A DNA stretch of 64,000 nt, taken from assembly GCF_007859315.1 (NCBI RefSeq), contig NZ_VOHA01000026.1, forward strand, positions 1 through 64,000, read 5' to 3'. Within the stretch, counting starts at the first letter, position 1. Each line of letters starts with the position of its first letter. The position numbers were made by a program, and so were the translations under genes. Below, in pieces: positions 33,452 through 41,693 of the stretch. Source of the stretch: Reyranella sp. CPCC 100927. Its GTDB lineage: Bacteria; Pseudomonadota; Alphaproteobacteria; Reyranellales; Reyranellaceae. The notes under the pieces were generated by a model. It was not told the DNA's origin. It searched no databases and saw nothing but the letters and a program-made list of their open reading frames with translations.

Positions 33452-34627
33452 ATGACCATCCTCGAAGCGATCAAGCAGGATCACGGTGCCCTGACGGCGA
33501 TCCGCCGCGACCTGCACGCCCATCCCGAACTCGGCTACGAAGAGGTACGAACGTCGGCCATCGTCGCCGATCAGTTGCGGGCACTGGGCCTCGAGGTCCA
33601 CACCGGCATCGGCCGCACCGGCGTCGTCGGTGTCTTGCGCGGACAACGATGCGACAGCAATCGGGCCATCGGCCTGCGCGCCGACATGGACGCCCTGCCG
33701 ATTGCCGAGGCGAACGGATTCGACCACAAATCACGGCATGCCGGCCGGATGCATGGCTGTGGACATGATGGGCACACCACGATGCTGCTGGGTGCCGCAC
33801 GCCACCTGGCGGCCACGCGAGCGTTCGACGGCACCGTCGTTTTCATCTTCCAGCCCGGCGAAGAGGGCCACGCCGGGGCACGCGCCATGATCGAGGATGG
33901 GCTCTTCATCCGTTTTCCCGTCGATGCGGTGTTCGCGCTGCACAACTGGCCGTCGATGCCACCCGGCACGGTCGGGCTGACCCGCGGCCCGATGATGGCC
34001 GGCATCGACCGCTTCGAGCTCACCGTCGAAGGCGTCGGCGGCCACGGTGCCCACCCGCACCAGGCGAATGACCCGATCATCGTGGCGAGCCAGCTCATTG
34101 CGGCGCTGCAGACCATCGTCAGCCGCAACGTCAATCCGCTGCAGAGCGCCGTTGTGAGCCTGCATTCGCTGCAGGCCGGCGCACCGTCGGCGCTGAGCGT
34201 GATCCCGGCCGAGGTACGGATGTCGGGCATGGTGAAATGGTACGCGCCTGCGGTGCAGGAAACGCTCCAGCGCCGGCTGACCGACATCGCCCACGGGATC
34301 GGCCTCGCCTTCGGCACCACGGCACGGCTCGACTACACGGCACTCTATCCCCCGACCATCAATACGCCCATCGAGGCGGAAGCCGTCATGCGGGTCGCGA
34401 CGCGCATCCTCGGGCCCGAGCATGTCGTGCAGGACCTGGAGCCCAGCATGGGCTCCGAAGACTTCGCCTTCATGCTGCGCGAAAGGCCCGGCGCCTACTT
34501 CCGGCTCGGCCAGGGTGGCGCGGACGGCTGCTTCCTGCACAGCCCGACCTACGACTTCAACGATGATGTGCTGCCGATCGGCGCCGCGATGTTCGCCGGC
34601 CTCGTCGAGGATCAGATGCCGTTGTGA
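33452..34627 (+). CDS. M20 family metal-dependent amidohydrolase
   Basis: A 391-residue amidohydrolase/aminoacylase of the hippurate hydrolase-like M20D group. Metal-binding motifs are 'RADMDALP' (77-83), HGCGHDGH (101-108) and 'PGEEGHAGA' (Glu136/137), with the late His in 'HSPTYDFND'. 'FALHNWPSMPPG' and 'GVGGHGAHPHQANDPI' (dimer/lid domain) are family signatures. These enzymes remove acyl groups from N-acyl amino acids or amides. The ATG at 33452 is directly after the operator; a much longer open frame upstream runs antisense to the TetR gene and is not coding. The ribosome site is weak. Confidence 0.92.
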   Translation: MTILEAIKQDHGALTAIRRDLHAHPELGYEEVRTSAIVADQLRALGLEVHTGIGRTGVVGVLRGQRCDSNRAIGLRADMDALPIAEANGFDHKSRHAGRMHGCGHDGHTTMLLGAARHLAATRAFDGTVVFIFQPGEEGHAGARAMIEDGLFIRFPVDAVFALHNWPSMPPGTVGLTRGPMMAGIDRFELTVEGVGGHGAHPHQANDPIIVASQLIAALQTIVSRNVNPLQSAVVSLHSLQAGAPSALSVIPAEVRMSGMVKWYAPAVQETLQRRLTDIAHGIGLAFGTTARLDYTALYPPTINTPIEAEAVMRVATRILGPEHVVQDLEPSMGSEDFAFMLRERPGAYFRLGQGGADGCFLHSPTYDFNDDVLPIGAAMFAGLVEDQMPL

Positions 34628-34634
34628 ATTCCTC

Positions 34635-34758
34635 GTCGTCCTGAGCACAGCGAAGGACCTTGCGATGGATCGCTCATATATCGCCGACCCTGGCGATCAT
34701 CAGCGCCAATCGTGTTTGATGGCGCCAGCGCAGGATCCTTCGCTGCGCTCAGGATGAC
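34635..34758. repeat. Extended palindromic repeat between convergent genes (GAGCGCAGCGAGG family variant)
   Basis: The outer arms (GTCGTCCTGAGCACAGCGAA on the left; its near-complement ending CAGGATGAC on the right) match the 79-bp family at its ends, but the centre is longer, giving 124 bp. It starts seven bases after the M20 stop and ends 12 bases before the aminotransferase stop, a terminator-like position. Confidence 0.7.
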
Positions 34759-34770
34759 GGCGGGCGAAAT

Positions 34771-36117
34771 CTAGAGCGCAGCCTCCAGCACCGTGAGTGC
34801 GGCATCGAGTGCCTCCAAGCCTTCGTCGAGTTCGTCGCGCCCGATGGTGAGCGGCGGTGCGACCATGGCGATGTTGTAGCGGCCATAGGCATGAACGCCG
34901 CGGCGCATCAGCTCGCCGTAGAACAGACGCATCGGCGTCGAACCCGACGGCTGATGCCACGCCACCAGGGGTTCCCTGGTGGTGTGATCCTTGACCAGCT
35001 CCAACCCGAAAAACGCACCCAATCCGCGGACGTCGCCCACGACAGCGTGACGGTCCTGCAGTTCCCCCAGTCCCGCGCGCAGCCAGCCTTCGATCTCCAG
35101 CGCCCGATCGAACAGGCCCTCCTCCTGATAGACCTTCAACGCCGCCAGTCCCGCGGCGACGGAGAGGACGTGGCCGGCGTGGGTGTGTCCGACGTCGAAC
35201 AGGTTGTCGTCGAAGAAAGCGGCAACGGACTCGCGCACCATCACGCCGCCCAGCGGGGTGTAGGACGAGCTGGCGCCCTTGGCGAAGCTCAGCAGATCGG
35301 GCGCGACGCCCAGCCGGATGGCGGCGAACGGCCGGCCGACCCGCCCGAAGCCGGTCATCACCTCGTCGAACACCAGCAGGATGCCGTACCGGTCGCAGAT
35401 GCGGCGCAGGCCGGCGAGATATCCGTCGGGATAGACCACCAGTCCGCTGGAGCCGGTGACGGGCTCGACGATGATCGCCGCCACGTTCTGCGCCCCCTCG
35501 TGCGAGAGGACGTGTTCGATATGCTCCAGCGCACGCTCGGTCTCCTGCTCGGGCGTCTGGGCGTAGAACGGCGAACGGTATGGATAGGGTGCGAAGAAAC
35601 GCACCACGCCCGGGATGCCGGGGAACGGATCGCGCCAACGGTCCACCCCGGTGAGCGCGCTGCCACCGATCGTGCTGCCGTGGTACGAGCGATAGGCGCT
35701 CATCACCTTGGGCCGACGCGTCACCAGGCGCGCGATCTTGATCGTGTCGTCGTTGGCTTCCGCGCCGCCGCAGGCGTAGTGGATGCGTGCACCCTCGGCC
35801 CAGGGCGCGATTCGCGACAGCGCTTCGGCATACTCGGCCCGCACGTCGTTGAAGTAGCTTGATGCGGTCCAACACAGACGGTCGGCCTGTGCCTTCAATG
35901 CCTCGATGACCTTGGGATGACCGTGGCCCAGCGAGACGGCGACGAAACCGCTGGCGAGATCGAGGTATCGCCTCCCCTCGCTGTCGTAGAAGTAGCTGCC
36001 GGCGGCGCGCACGATGACCGGCGGGTTGAGGCCGCCCTGGACGGACCAGGGAACCAGCACCTTGCGAAAAGCCGGCGGGACTTCCGCCTGCGAAAGACCA
36101 TGGACCTGCAGATCCAT
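34771..36117 (-). CDS. Class III PLP-dependent aminotransferase
   Basis: A 448-residue aminotransferase of the omega-amino acid:pyruvate/adenosylmethionine-8-amino type. 'LDLASGFVAVSLGHGHPKVIEAL' near the start, 'CGGAEANDDTIKIAR' (phosphate binding), 'SYHGSTIGG', Asp251 in 'LVFDEVMTGFGR' and Lys280 in 'SFAKGASSSYTPLGG' (Schiff-base lysine) are all present. The ATG at 36117 has GGAGG seven bases upstream. A palindrome identical in type to the TetR operators upstream of the M20 gene lies 40-54 bases before the start, so it belongs to that regulon. Substrate unknown; a primary amine or omega-amino acid released by the amidohydrolases would fit. Confidence 0.92.
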   Translation of the reverse strand: MDLQVHGLSQAEVPPAFRKVLVPWSVQGGLNPPVIVRAAGSYFYDSEGRRYLDLASGFVAVSLGHGHPKVIEALKAQADRLCWTASSYFNDVRAEYAEALSRIAPWAEGARIHYACGGAEANDDTIKIARLVTRRPKVMSAYRSYHGSTIGGSALTGVDRWRDPFPGIPGVVRFFAPYPYRSPFYAQTPEQETERALEHIEHVLSHEGAQNVAAIIVEPVTGSSGLVVYPDGYLAGLRRICDRYGILLVFDEVMTGFGRVGRPFAAIRLGVAPDLLSFAKGASSSYTPLGGVMVRESVAAFFDDNLFDVGHTHAGHVLSVAAGLAALKVYQEEGLFDRALEIEGWLRAGLGELQDRHAVVGDVRGLGAFFGLELVKDHTTREPLVAWHQPSGSTPMRLFYGELMRRGVHAYGRYNIAMVAPPLTIGRDELDEGLEALDAALTVLEAAL

Positions 36118-36156
36118 GGGTGGCCTCCATGACATGCTGCGATGCAGCTTATTACA

Positions 36157-36171
36157 ATACGATCCGTATCG
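36157..36171. promoter_or_regulatory. TetR-type operator upstream of aminotransferase
   Basis: ATACGATCCGTATCG reads on the complementary strand as CGATACGGATCGTAT, matching the palindrome between the TetR and M20 genes (CGATACGCATCGTATCG) except for one central base and the end. It overlaps the probable promoter of the aminotransferase gene. Confidence 0.6.
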
Positions 36172-36218
36172 TTTTGTAAATAGACATCACCATTCGGCAG
36201 CAGGAAACCGGGTTTCGC

Positions 36219-37175
36219 CTAGGGTTCCTTCATGCCGGCGGTGGCAACGATCTCGCCCCATTTCGCCGTCTCGCGCGCCTGGAAGGCGGCGAGGTCTTCG
36301 GGCGATCCCGGAAACGGCATGCCTGACGTGGTGCGGGTCAGGTTGAGGTAGGTCTCCGACGCCATAGCCTTGCGGATCAATCCATTCAGGCGATCGATGA
36401 TCGGCCGCGGCGTGCCGGCGGGCGCGTAGCATGCCGTCCACGCCCACATCTCGTAGCCCGGCACGCCACTCTCATGGACCGTGGGATACGGCAGGCCCGC
36501 CAGCCGGTCTCGGCTGGTCACCGCCAGGCCGCGTGCCCGGCCATCGCGCACCGGCGGCAGGCCGGTAATGAAATCCGAGAAGATGACGTCGATGCGGCCG
36601 CCCAGCAGATCGCCGATGGCCTGCGGCTGGGTCTTGTACGGCACGCCCAGCAGATCGACCTTGGCCATGATCTTGAACAGCTCGGCACCGCCGCGGCTGG
36701 AGCCGTTGCCGCTGCCGAAACTCAGCTTGCCAGGTTGCGCGCGGGCCAGCGCGATCAACTCGGTGACCGACGTCGCCGGCAGGTCGTTGCGCACCATCAC
36801 GATCTGGGCACCGAGCGACAGGCCGATCACCGGTGCGAAGCTCTTGACCGGATCATAGGGCAGCGACTTGTAGACGTGGATGTTGGTCGCCTGCGTGGTC
36901 TGCGTGGTGATGAACAGGGTGTAACCGTCGGGTGGCGCGCTGGCGGCAGCCTGTGCGCCGATCTGCCCCTCCGCACCGGGCTTGTTGTCGATGATCACCG
37001 ACTGTCCGGTGCGCGCCGACAGCTCGGCGCCGACGGCGCGCGCCACGGTATCGGTCGCCGTCCCCGGACCGAACGGCACCACGATGCGGATCGGCCGGTC
37101 GGGATACGCTTGCGCCTCGGCCGGTGCCGCGATCCCAGCCAGTGCCATGCCGGCCACAAAAGAGCGTCGCAGCAT
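36219..37175 (-). CDS. Bug/TctC-type tripartite tricarboxylate binding protein
   Basis: Periplasmic solute receptor of 318 residues. The signal peptide is MLRRSFVAGMALAGIAAPAEA-Q. 'YPDRPIRIVVPFGPGTATDTVARAVGAELSARTGQSVIIDNKPGAEGQIG' is the Bug family hallmark. 'VPYKTQPQAIGDLLGGRIDVIFSD' and 'GYEMWAWTACYAPAGTP' are also typical. Bug proteins bind carboxylates or related small acids, and many lack an adjacent TctAB permease, as here. It is last in the acid-degrading gene run, 11 bases after the CitE-like lyase, so it could capture the dicarboxylate degraded by that pathway. Confidence 0.9.
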   Translation of the reverse strand: MLRRSFVAGMALAGIAAPAEAQAYPDRPIRIVVPFGPGTATDTVARAVGAELSARTGQSVIIDNKPGAEGQIGAQAAASAPPDGYTLFITTQTTQATNIHVYKSLPYDPVKSFAPVIGLSLGAQIVMVRNDLPATSVTELIALARAQPGKLSFGSGNGSSRGGAELFKIMAKVDLLGVPYKTQPQAIGDLLGGRIDVIFSDFITGLPPVRDGRARGLAVTSRDRLAGLPYPTVHESGVPGYEMWAWTACYAPAGTPRPIIDRLNGLIRKAMASETYLNLTRTTSGMPFPGSPEDLAAFQARETAKWGEIVATAGMKEP

Positions 37176-37186
37176 GATTCGCGTTC

Positions 37187-38098
37187 CTACATGCCGTAGA
37201 GTTCGGCTTTCTTGATGGTGTTGCGCAGGATGCGGATCGAGGCGACGTCGATCATGACGCCGTCGATGGTGATGGCGCCCAGGCCCTTGGCTTCAGCCTC
37301 GGCATAGGCTTTCTCGAACGTACGTGCCCGCTCGATGTCCTCCTTCCTCGGCGAATAGACATCGAGCGCAATATCGATCTGTGACGGATGGATCGCCCAT
37401 TTGCCGACGCAGCCCAGCAGCATCGCGCGCGTGCATTCCTGGCGGTAACCCTCGGGGTTCTTGAAGTCGGCATAGGGACCATCGACCGGGTCGATGCCGG
37501 CGGCACGGCAGGCCATCACCAGGCGGAAGCGCGCATAGTGCCAGATGTCACCGGGGTAGGCCGAGTCACCGCCGATGGCGTGGTTGGCGACCCCCATCGC
37601 GGCCGAGAAGTCGCCCATGCCGAACACCAGGCATTCCAGCCGCGGCGTCGCGCGCGCGATGGCCTCGATATTCTGCATGCCCTCGACTTCCTCGATCAGC
37701 GCTTCGAGCCCAATGCGGTGTTTGAGCTTCAGCTTCTTCTCGAGCTGGTGCAGCAGCTTGTCGGCGAACAGGATGTCGGCCGCCGTCATGACCTTGGTCA
37801 TCATGATGGTGTCGAGATGCTCACCGGCGCCCTCGACCACCTCAATGATGTCCTCGAAGGCGTACTCGGTGGTGAGGTCATTGATGCGCACGCAGCGCGT
37901 CTTCTTGCCCCAGTCGAGCTCCTTCAGTGCCGCCACGATCTTCTGGCGCGCGGCGCGCTTCTGGCTCGGCGCCACCGCATCCTCGAGGTCGAGGAACACG
38001 TGGTCGGCGGCCGACGCCGCCGCCTTCTGCATCATCTTCTCGCTCGATCCCGGGGTGGAGAGCTGCACACGGCGGGGGCGACGGGGACGGTCGGTCAT
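37187..38098 (-). CDS. CitE-like CoA-ester lyase (HpcH/HpaI family), probable citramalyl-/malyl-CoA lyase
   Basis: A 303-residue lyase. 'VQLSTPGSSEKMMQKAAASAADHVFLDLEDAVAPSQK' carries the metal- and substrate-binding acidic motif of CitE/malyl-CoA lyases. 'RINDLTTEYAFEDI', 'GLEALIEEVEGMQNIEAIA' and 'FGMGDFSAAMG' (Mg-binding Glu and Asp) support this. It cleaves a 3-hydroxyacyl-CoA dicarboxylate into two CoA/keto fragments, e.g. citramalyl-CoA to acetyl-CoA and pyruvate. The ATG at 38098 is preferred because GAGAGG is seven bases upstream; an ATG at 38104 is two codons earlier. The surrounding CoA transferase and hydratases resemble the itaconate degradation set (Ict, Ich, Ccl). Confidence 0.9.
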   Translation of the reverse strand: MTDRPRRPRRVQLSTPGSSEKMMQKAAASAADHVFLDLEDAVAPSQKRAARQKIVAALKELDWGKKTRCVRINDLTTEYAFEDIIEVVEGAGEHLDTIMMTKVMTAADILFADKLLHQLEKKLKLKHRIGLEALIEEVEGMQNIEAIARATPRLECLVFGMGDFSAAMGVANHAIGGDSAYPGDIWHYARFRLVMACRAAGIDPVDGPYADFKNPEGYRQECTRAMLLGCVGKWAIHPSQIDIALDVYSPRKEDIERARTFEKAYAEAEAKGLGAITIDGVMIDVASIRILRNTIKKAELYGM

Positions 38099-38116
38099 GG
38101 GCATTCCTCTCGCATC

Positions 38117-39340
38117 TCACATGATGATCTTGCTGTCGCGATGCTGCGCGATCTCGTCAGCCGACAGGCCAGCCGCCGCCAGCACGCGATCGGTGTGCTC
38201 ACCCAGCATCGGTGCGCGGAAGCGCACGCTGCCCGGCGTCTCGCTCATCTTCACCGGAATGCCGGCGATCCTGACCGGCGCCGCACAGCCCGGGTGTTCG
38301 ACCTCGACCACCATGTCGCGCACCTGGAAGTGCGGGTCGGCAATGATCTCGCCGACATGGTAGACCGGCCCGAACGGCACCTTGCCGCCAAGAACGCCGA
38401 GCAATTCCTGTTTGGTGTGCCGTCGGGTGAATGCCGACACGACCTCCAGGATGATCGCCTGGTGGGCGCGGCGATCCTGGACGCTGGCGAAGCGCGCATC
38501 ATCAAGCATGTGCTCCAGGCCGATCAGCCGACAGAGAATCGGCCAGTGTACGTCGGAGTGCGCCGCGATGGTGACGGCACCGTCCTTGGCCGGGAACATG
38601 CCGAAGGGACACAGGAACGGGTGATGATTGCCTTCCGGCACCGCGACGGCATCGAGGAAGGCGTGCTGGTGCACGATGCGCTCGCACAGCGACAGGACCG
38701 AATCGACCATGGCGACGTCGACGAACTGGCCCTGGCCGGTACGGCTGGCATGCAGGATGGCGCTCACGATGCCGAAGGCGCTCATCACCGCCGGCATCAG
38801 GTCGCCGATGCCGGGCCCGACCTTCATCGGCGTGTCCTTGTCGGGGCCGGTGATGCCCATGACGCCGCCCATCGCCTGGGCCACGACATCGAAGGCCGGC
38901 CACGCGACATAGGGGCTGCGGCCGGTGCGCGGATCGCCGAAGCCGCGGATCGCGGCATAGACCAGCTTCGGGTTGCGCGCGCGCAGGGTCTCGTACGACA
39001 GGCCCAGCCGGTCCATCACCCCGGTGCGGAAGTTCTCGACCACCGCATCGGCGCTGTCGGTGAGACGCAGCAGCAGGGCGCGCCCCTCCGGTGTCTTCAG
39101 GTCGATCGCCACCGACAGCTTGTTGCGGTTGACCGACGCGAAGTAGCCGCCATAGGCCCGCAGTGTGTCGTCGGCGCGGTACGGGCCCACGATGCGCGTC
39201 TGGTCGCCCTCGATCGGCTCGACCTTGATCACCTCGGCGCCCTGGTCGGCCAGCATCTGCGTGCAATACGGGCCCGCCAGCATCTGCGTCAGGTCGACGA
39301 TGCGCACGCCGTCGAGTGCGCCGGTGGAGGTAGTGGTCAT
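38117..39340 (-). CDS. CaiB/BaiF family (class III) CoA transferase
   Basis: A 407-residue CoA transferase. The N-terminus 'ALDGVRIVDLTQMLAGPYCTQMLADQGAEVIKVEPIEGDQTR' and Asp151 in 'WPAFDVVAQAMGG' (the acid that forms the acyl-CoA anhydride intermediate in class III enzymes) are clear. It would activate a dicarboxylate such as itaconate or mesaconate using succinyl-CoA. The ATG at 39340 is chosen because the 41 upstream codons in the same frame are encoded by a palindromic repeat (39347-39461). It sits between the MaoC hydratase and the CitE-like lyase, the order expected for sequential activation, hydration and cleavage. Confidence 0.92.
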   Translation of the reverse strand: MTTTSTGALDGVRIVDLTQMLAGPYCTQMLADQGAEVIKVEPIEGDQTRIVGPYRADDTLRAYGGYFASVNRNKLSVAIDLKTPEGRALLLRLTDSADAVVENFRTGVMDRLGLSYETLRARNPKLVYAAIRGFGDPRTGRSPYVAWPAFDVVAQAMGGVMGITGPDKDTPMKVGPGIGDLMPAVMSAFGIVSAILHASRTGQGQFVDVAMVDSVLSLCERIVHQHAFLDAVAVPEGNHHPFLCPFGMFPAKDGAVTIAAHSDVHWPILCRLIGLEHMLDDARFASVQDRRAHQAIILEVVSAFTRRHTKQELLGVLGGKVPFGPVYHVGEIIADPHFQVRDMVVEVEHPGCAAPVRIAGIPVKMSETPGSVRFRAPMLGEHTDRVLAAAGLSADEIAQHRDSKIIM

Positions 39341-39346
39341 CGGTTT

Positions 39347-39461
39347 GTTTCGGACCGCGGGCGTCCACGCCCGCATCGGCGCGCCAGCGCCGACCATGCT
39401 GTCTGTCGCCCTCCGCTTTCGCTTCGGGCGAGTGCGCGCGTGGACGCGCGCGGTCCGAAAC
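39347..39461. repeat. Palindromic repeat between hydratase and CoA transferase genes
   Basis: The outer arms GTTTCGGACCGCG (39347-39359) and CGCGGTCCGAAAC (39449-39461) are perfect complements, continued inwards by imperfect GGGCGTCCACGC-type pairing. The element resembles the 14701 and 61784 palindromes in its GC-rich 'GGCGTCC' core. It lies wholly in the gap between two same-strand genes. Confidence 0.75.
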
Positions 39462-39467
39462 AAGTCA

Positions 39468-39947
39468 TCACTTGTCCGCCCAGTGGCTGCGGCGCTTCAG
39501 CAGGACGGTGCGTTCGCCTTCGAACACGACCTTGTCGTCCTGGTTCACGCCGTAGTGCTTGAAGCGCACGACGCCGCCGTCCGGCCGGTCGGCGGCGCGG
39601 GTTTCCAGCACCTCGCTGTAGGCGTAGAGCGTGTCGCCATGGAACACCGGCGACTTCAGGCGGATCCTGTCGAGCCCCAGCTCCATCAGGGCGTTCTCGG
39701 CGGTGTCCTGCGCGGCAAGCCCGATCACCAGCGAAATGGTGACGCCGCCGAACCCCAGACGCTTGCCCCAGGGCGACGTGCTCATGAGGTGCTCGTTGAA
39801 ATGGCCCTCGGCGGTGTTCATCGTGACGTTGGTGGTCCACACCTGCTCGAGCGGCTCGACGGTCTTGCCGCGGGCATGACGCAGTACGTCGCCGACCGCG
39901 AAGTCCTCGAAGTAGTTGGCATCGCCGGTGAGCGCCGACACTTTCAT
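39468..39947 (-). CDS. MaoC-like hydratase (itaconyl-/mesaconyl-CoA hydratase type)
   Basis: A 159-residue hotdog-fold protein. 'YFEDFAVGDVLRHARGKTVEPLEQVWTTNVTMNTAEGHFNEHLMSTSPWGKRLGFGGVTISLVIGLAAQD' has the usual MaoC pattern and resembles mesaconyl-C4-CoA and itaconyl-CoA hydratase-like proteins. It would hydrate an unsaturated dicarboxyl-CoA, giving the substrate for the CitE-like lyase. The start ATG shares one base with the acyl-CoA dehydrogenase stop (TGATG) and has GGAGG upstream; the longer open frame upstream is a shadow. The specific substrate is inferred from neighbours. Confidence 0.88.
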   Translation of the reverse strand: MKVSALTGDANYFEDFAVGDVLRHARGKTVEPLEQVWTTNVTMNTAEGHFNEHLMSTSPWGKRLGFGGVTISLVIGLAAQDTAENALMELGLDRIRLKSPVFHGDTLYAYSEVLETRAADRPDGGVVRFKHYGVNQDDKVVFEGERTVLLKRRSHWADK

Positions 39948-41101
39948 CAATTCCTCCCCAGCAGGCGGTCGGAGATGATGCGCTTCTGGATCTCCGAGGT
40001 GCCCTCGAAGATCTTGGTGAGCCGCGCGTCGCGCCAGTAGCGCTCGACAGCATGCAGCTTGGTGTAGCCGGCGCCGCCGAAGATCTGGATGCCCTCGCTG
40101 GTGACGCGCTCGGCCATCTCCGAGGCGAACAGCTTGACCATCGAGGCTTCCTTGTCGCAGCGCTGGCCGGTGTCGATCTGGTCGCACACGAAATACATGA
40201 GCTGCCGCGCCGCCTCGATCTGGGTCGCCATGTCGGCGAGCTTGAAGCGGATCGCCTGGAACTCGGCGATGGCGCGGTCGAATTGCCGGCGCTCCTGGGC
40301 GTACTGCGTGGCGTCCTCCAGCGCACCGCGCGCCAGACCGATGGCGCGTGCCGCGGTGTGCGCCCGCGCGTTCTCCAGGCCGCGCGTGGCATAGTAGAAG
40401 GCCTGGCCTTCCTCGCCGATCAGGTTCTCGGCCGGCACGCGGCAATTGTCGAAGGCAAGCTCCCAGGTCTTCCAGCCGAAGTAGCCGATCTTGGGGATCG
40501 GCGCGCCCGAGCAGCCGGCCGGCAGCTCGCCGCGCTTCTTCTCGATCAGGAACATCGAGATGCCCTTGTGGCGCTTCTTGGGGTCCATCTCCGAGGTGCG
40601 GGCCATCACGATCAGGAAGTCGGCGCCGTCGGCGAAGGTGCACCAGTACTTGTTGCCGGTGATCAGATAGCTGGCGCCGTCCTTCTTGGCGCGGCAGGTC
40701 ATGCTGGCGACATCCGAGCCGGTGTTGGGCTCCGACATCGAAAAGGCGCCCAGGAACTCGCCCTTCACCATGCGAGAGAGATAGCGCGAACGCTGCTCCT
40801 CGTTCATGGCGTGCGAACCGATCATGCCGTTGCCGCGCGCGATCAGCGACGCCACGCTCATCCAGCCGCGCGACAGCTCCTCCGTCACCAGGCAGTACTC
40901 GAAGCTGCCCAGACCCGAGCCGCCGTACTGTTCGGGAATGAGGATGCCGAAGTAGCCCATCTCGGCCAGCTTGTCGCGCAGCGACATCGGGATGTCGCCC
41001 TGCTCCGGGTCGAGCTTGTTGGCGACCGGCAGCACTTCGTTCATGGTGAATTCGCGCGCCGCTTCCTGCAGCATGCGACGCTCTTCGGTCATGTAGCTCA
41101 C
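39947..41101 (-). CDS. Acyl-CoA dehydrogenase
   Basis: A 384-residue FAD-dependent acyl-CoA dehydrogenase. 'FLGAFSMSEPNTGSDVASMTCRAKKDG' (FAD/substrate motif) and 'RLTKIFEGTSEIQKRIISDRLLGR' with catalytic Glu366 are diagnostic. It starts with GTG at 41101 (GTGA overlap with the MaoC-like gene, GGAGG five bases upstream), or at an ATG three codons later. An acyl-CoA dehydrogenase accompanies the itaconate genes in Pseudomonas aeruginosa (PA0879, from memory) and could oxidise a methylsuccinyl-CoA-like intermediate, linking saturated C5 acids to the same route. Confidence 0.93.
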   Translation of the reverse strand: MSYMTEERRMLQEAAREFTMNEVLPVANKLDPEQGDIPMSLRDKLAEMGYFGILIPEQYGGSGLGSFEYCLVTEELSRGWMSVASLIARGNGMIGSHAMNEEQRSRYLSRMVKGEFLGAFSMSEPNTGSDVASMTCRAKKDGASYLITGNKYWCTFADGADFLIVMARTSEMDPKKRHKGISMFLIEKKRGELPAGCSGAPIPKIGYFGWKTWELAFDNCRVPAENLIGEEGQAFYYATRGLENARAHTAARAIGLARGALEDATQYAQERRQFDRAIAEFQAIRFKLADMATQIEAARQLMYFVCDQIDTGQRCDKEASMVKLFASEMAERVTSEGIQIFGGAGYTKLHAVERYWRDARLTKIFEGTSEIQKRIISDRLLGRN

Positions 41102-41595
41102 GATACCCTCCGCAGGCGCACGAGGTTGGTGCGCTTGAAATCGATGACGCGTTCATCCTTCTGGTTGAAGCCTTCGGTGTGCCAGGTGACGATACCGAAA
41201 TCCTTCATCGAATCGCTGAGCCGCTTGTCGAGCACGACCGAGCGCGCCACCAGCGTGTCGCCGGGATAGACCGGCTGATGAAAACTGAGCTCGTTGACGC
41301 CGAGGAACGGGCCACCGCCTTCGCTAAGGTCTTCCACCGACAAGCCGAACACGGTGGTGAAGACCAGCAGCGGGTTGGCGACGAGGCCGGGGTGACCGTG
41401 CGCCTGGGCATAGGCCGCGTTGTAGTAGTGCGGGTTGAAATGCAGGGTGAGCGTCGAGAACTGGACCGACTCGGCCTCGGTGATCGTGCGGCCCCAGTGA
41501 TGGTGGAACACGCGGCCCGGCGTGAAATCGTCGAACGTATGGCCCTTGGGGACGAGCCTGGCCCGCGCCCGGAAGTCTTCGCTCGTCTGCACCAT
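41098..41595 (-). CDS. MaoC-like hydratase, second copy
   Basis: A 165-residue hotdog protein. 'TFDDFTPGRVFHHHWGRTITEAESVQFSTLTLHFNPHYYNAAYAQAHGHPGLVANPLLVFTTVFGLSVEDLSEGG' carries the MaoC core, with His and Asn residues at the active-site loop. It is clearly diverged from the other MaoC gene in this operon, suggesting a second hydration substrate or regioisomer, or a heterodimer. The ATG at 41595 has AGGAGG seven bases upstream, and its stop overlaps the acyl-CoA dehydrogenase start. It follows the IclR gene after an 86-base gap containing a palindrome. Confidence 0.88.
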   Translation of the reverse strand: MVQTSEDFRARARLVPKGHTFDDFTPGRVFHHHWGRTITEAESVQFSTLTLHFNPHYYNAAYAQAHGHPGLVANPLLVFTTVFGLSVEDLSEGGGPFLGVNELSFHQPVYPGDTLVARSVVLDKRLSDSMKDFGIVTWHTEGFNQKDERVIDFKRTNLVRLRRVS

Positions 41596-41674
41596 ACGGG
41601 GTCCTCCTGCGTCTCGCCGCGTTCGACATGACAGAAAGAATCGCGCTCTGACAGCAACGGATGATACCGAGACG

Positions 41675-41693
41675 TCACATATCACGTATGTGA
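41675..41693. promoter_or_regulatory. Palindrome between IclR and MaoC-like genes
   Basis: TCACATA-TCACG-TATGTGA has perfect seven-base arms. It overlaps the last codons of the IclR gene and lies about 80 bases before the MaoC-like start, in an AT-richer gap. It is a plausible binding site for the IclR regulator and an internal promoter position for the degradative genes. Confidence 0.5.
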
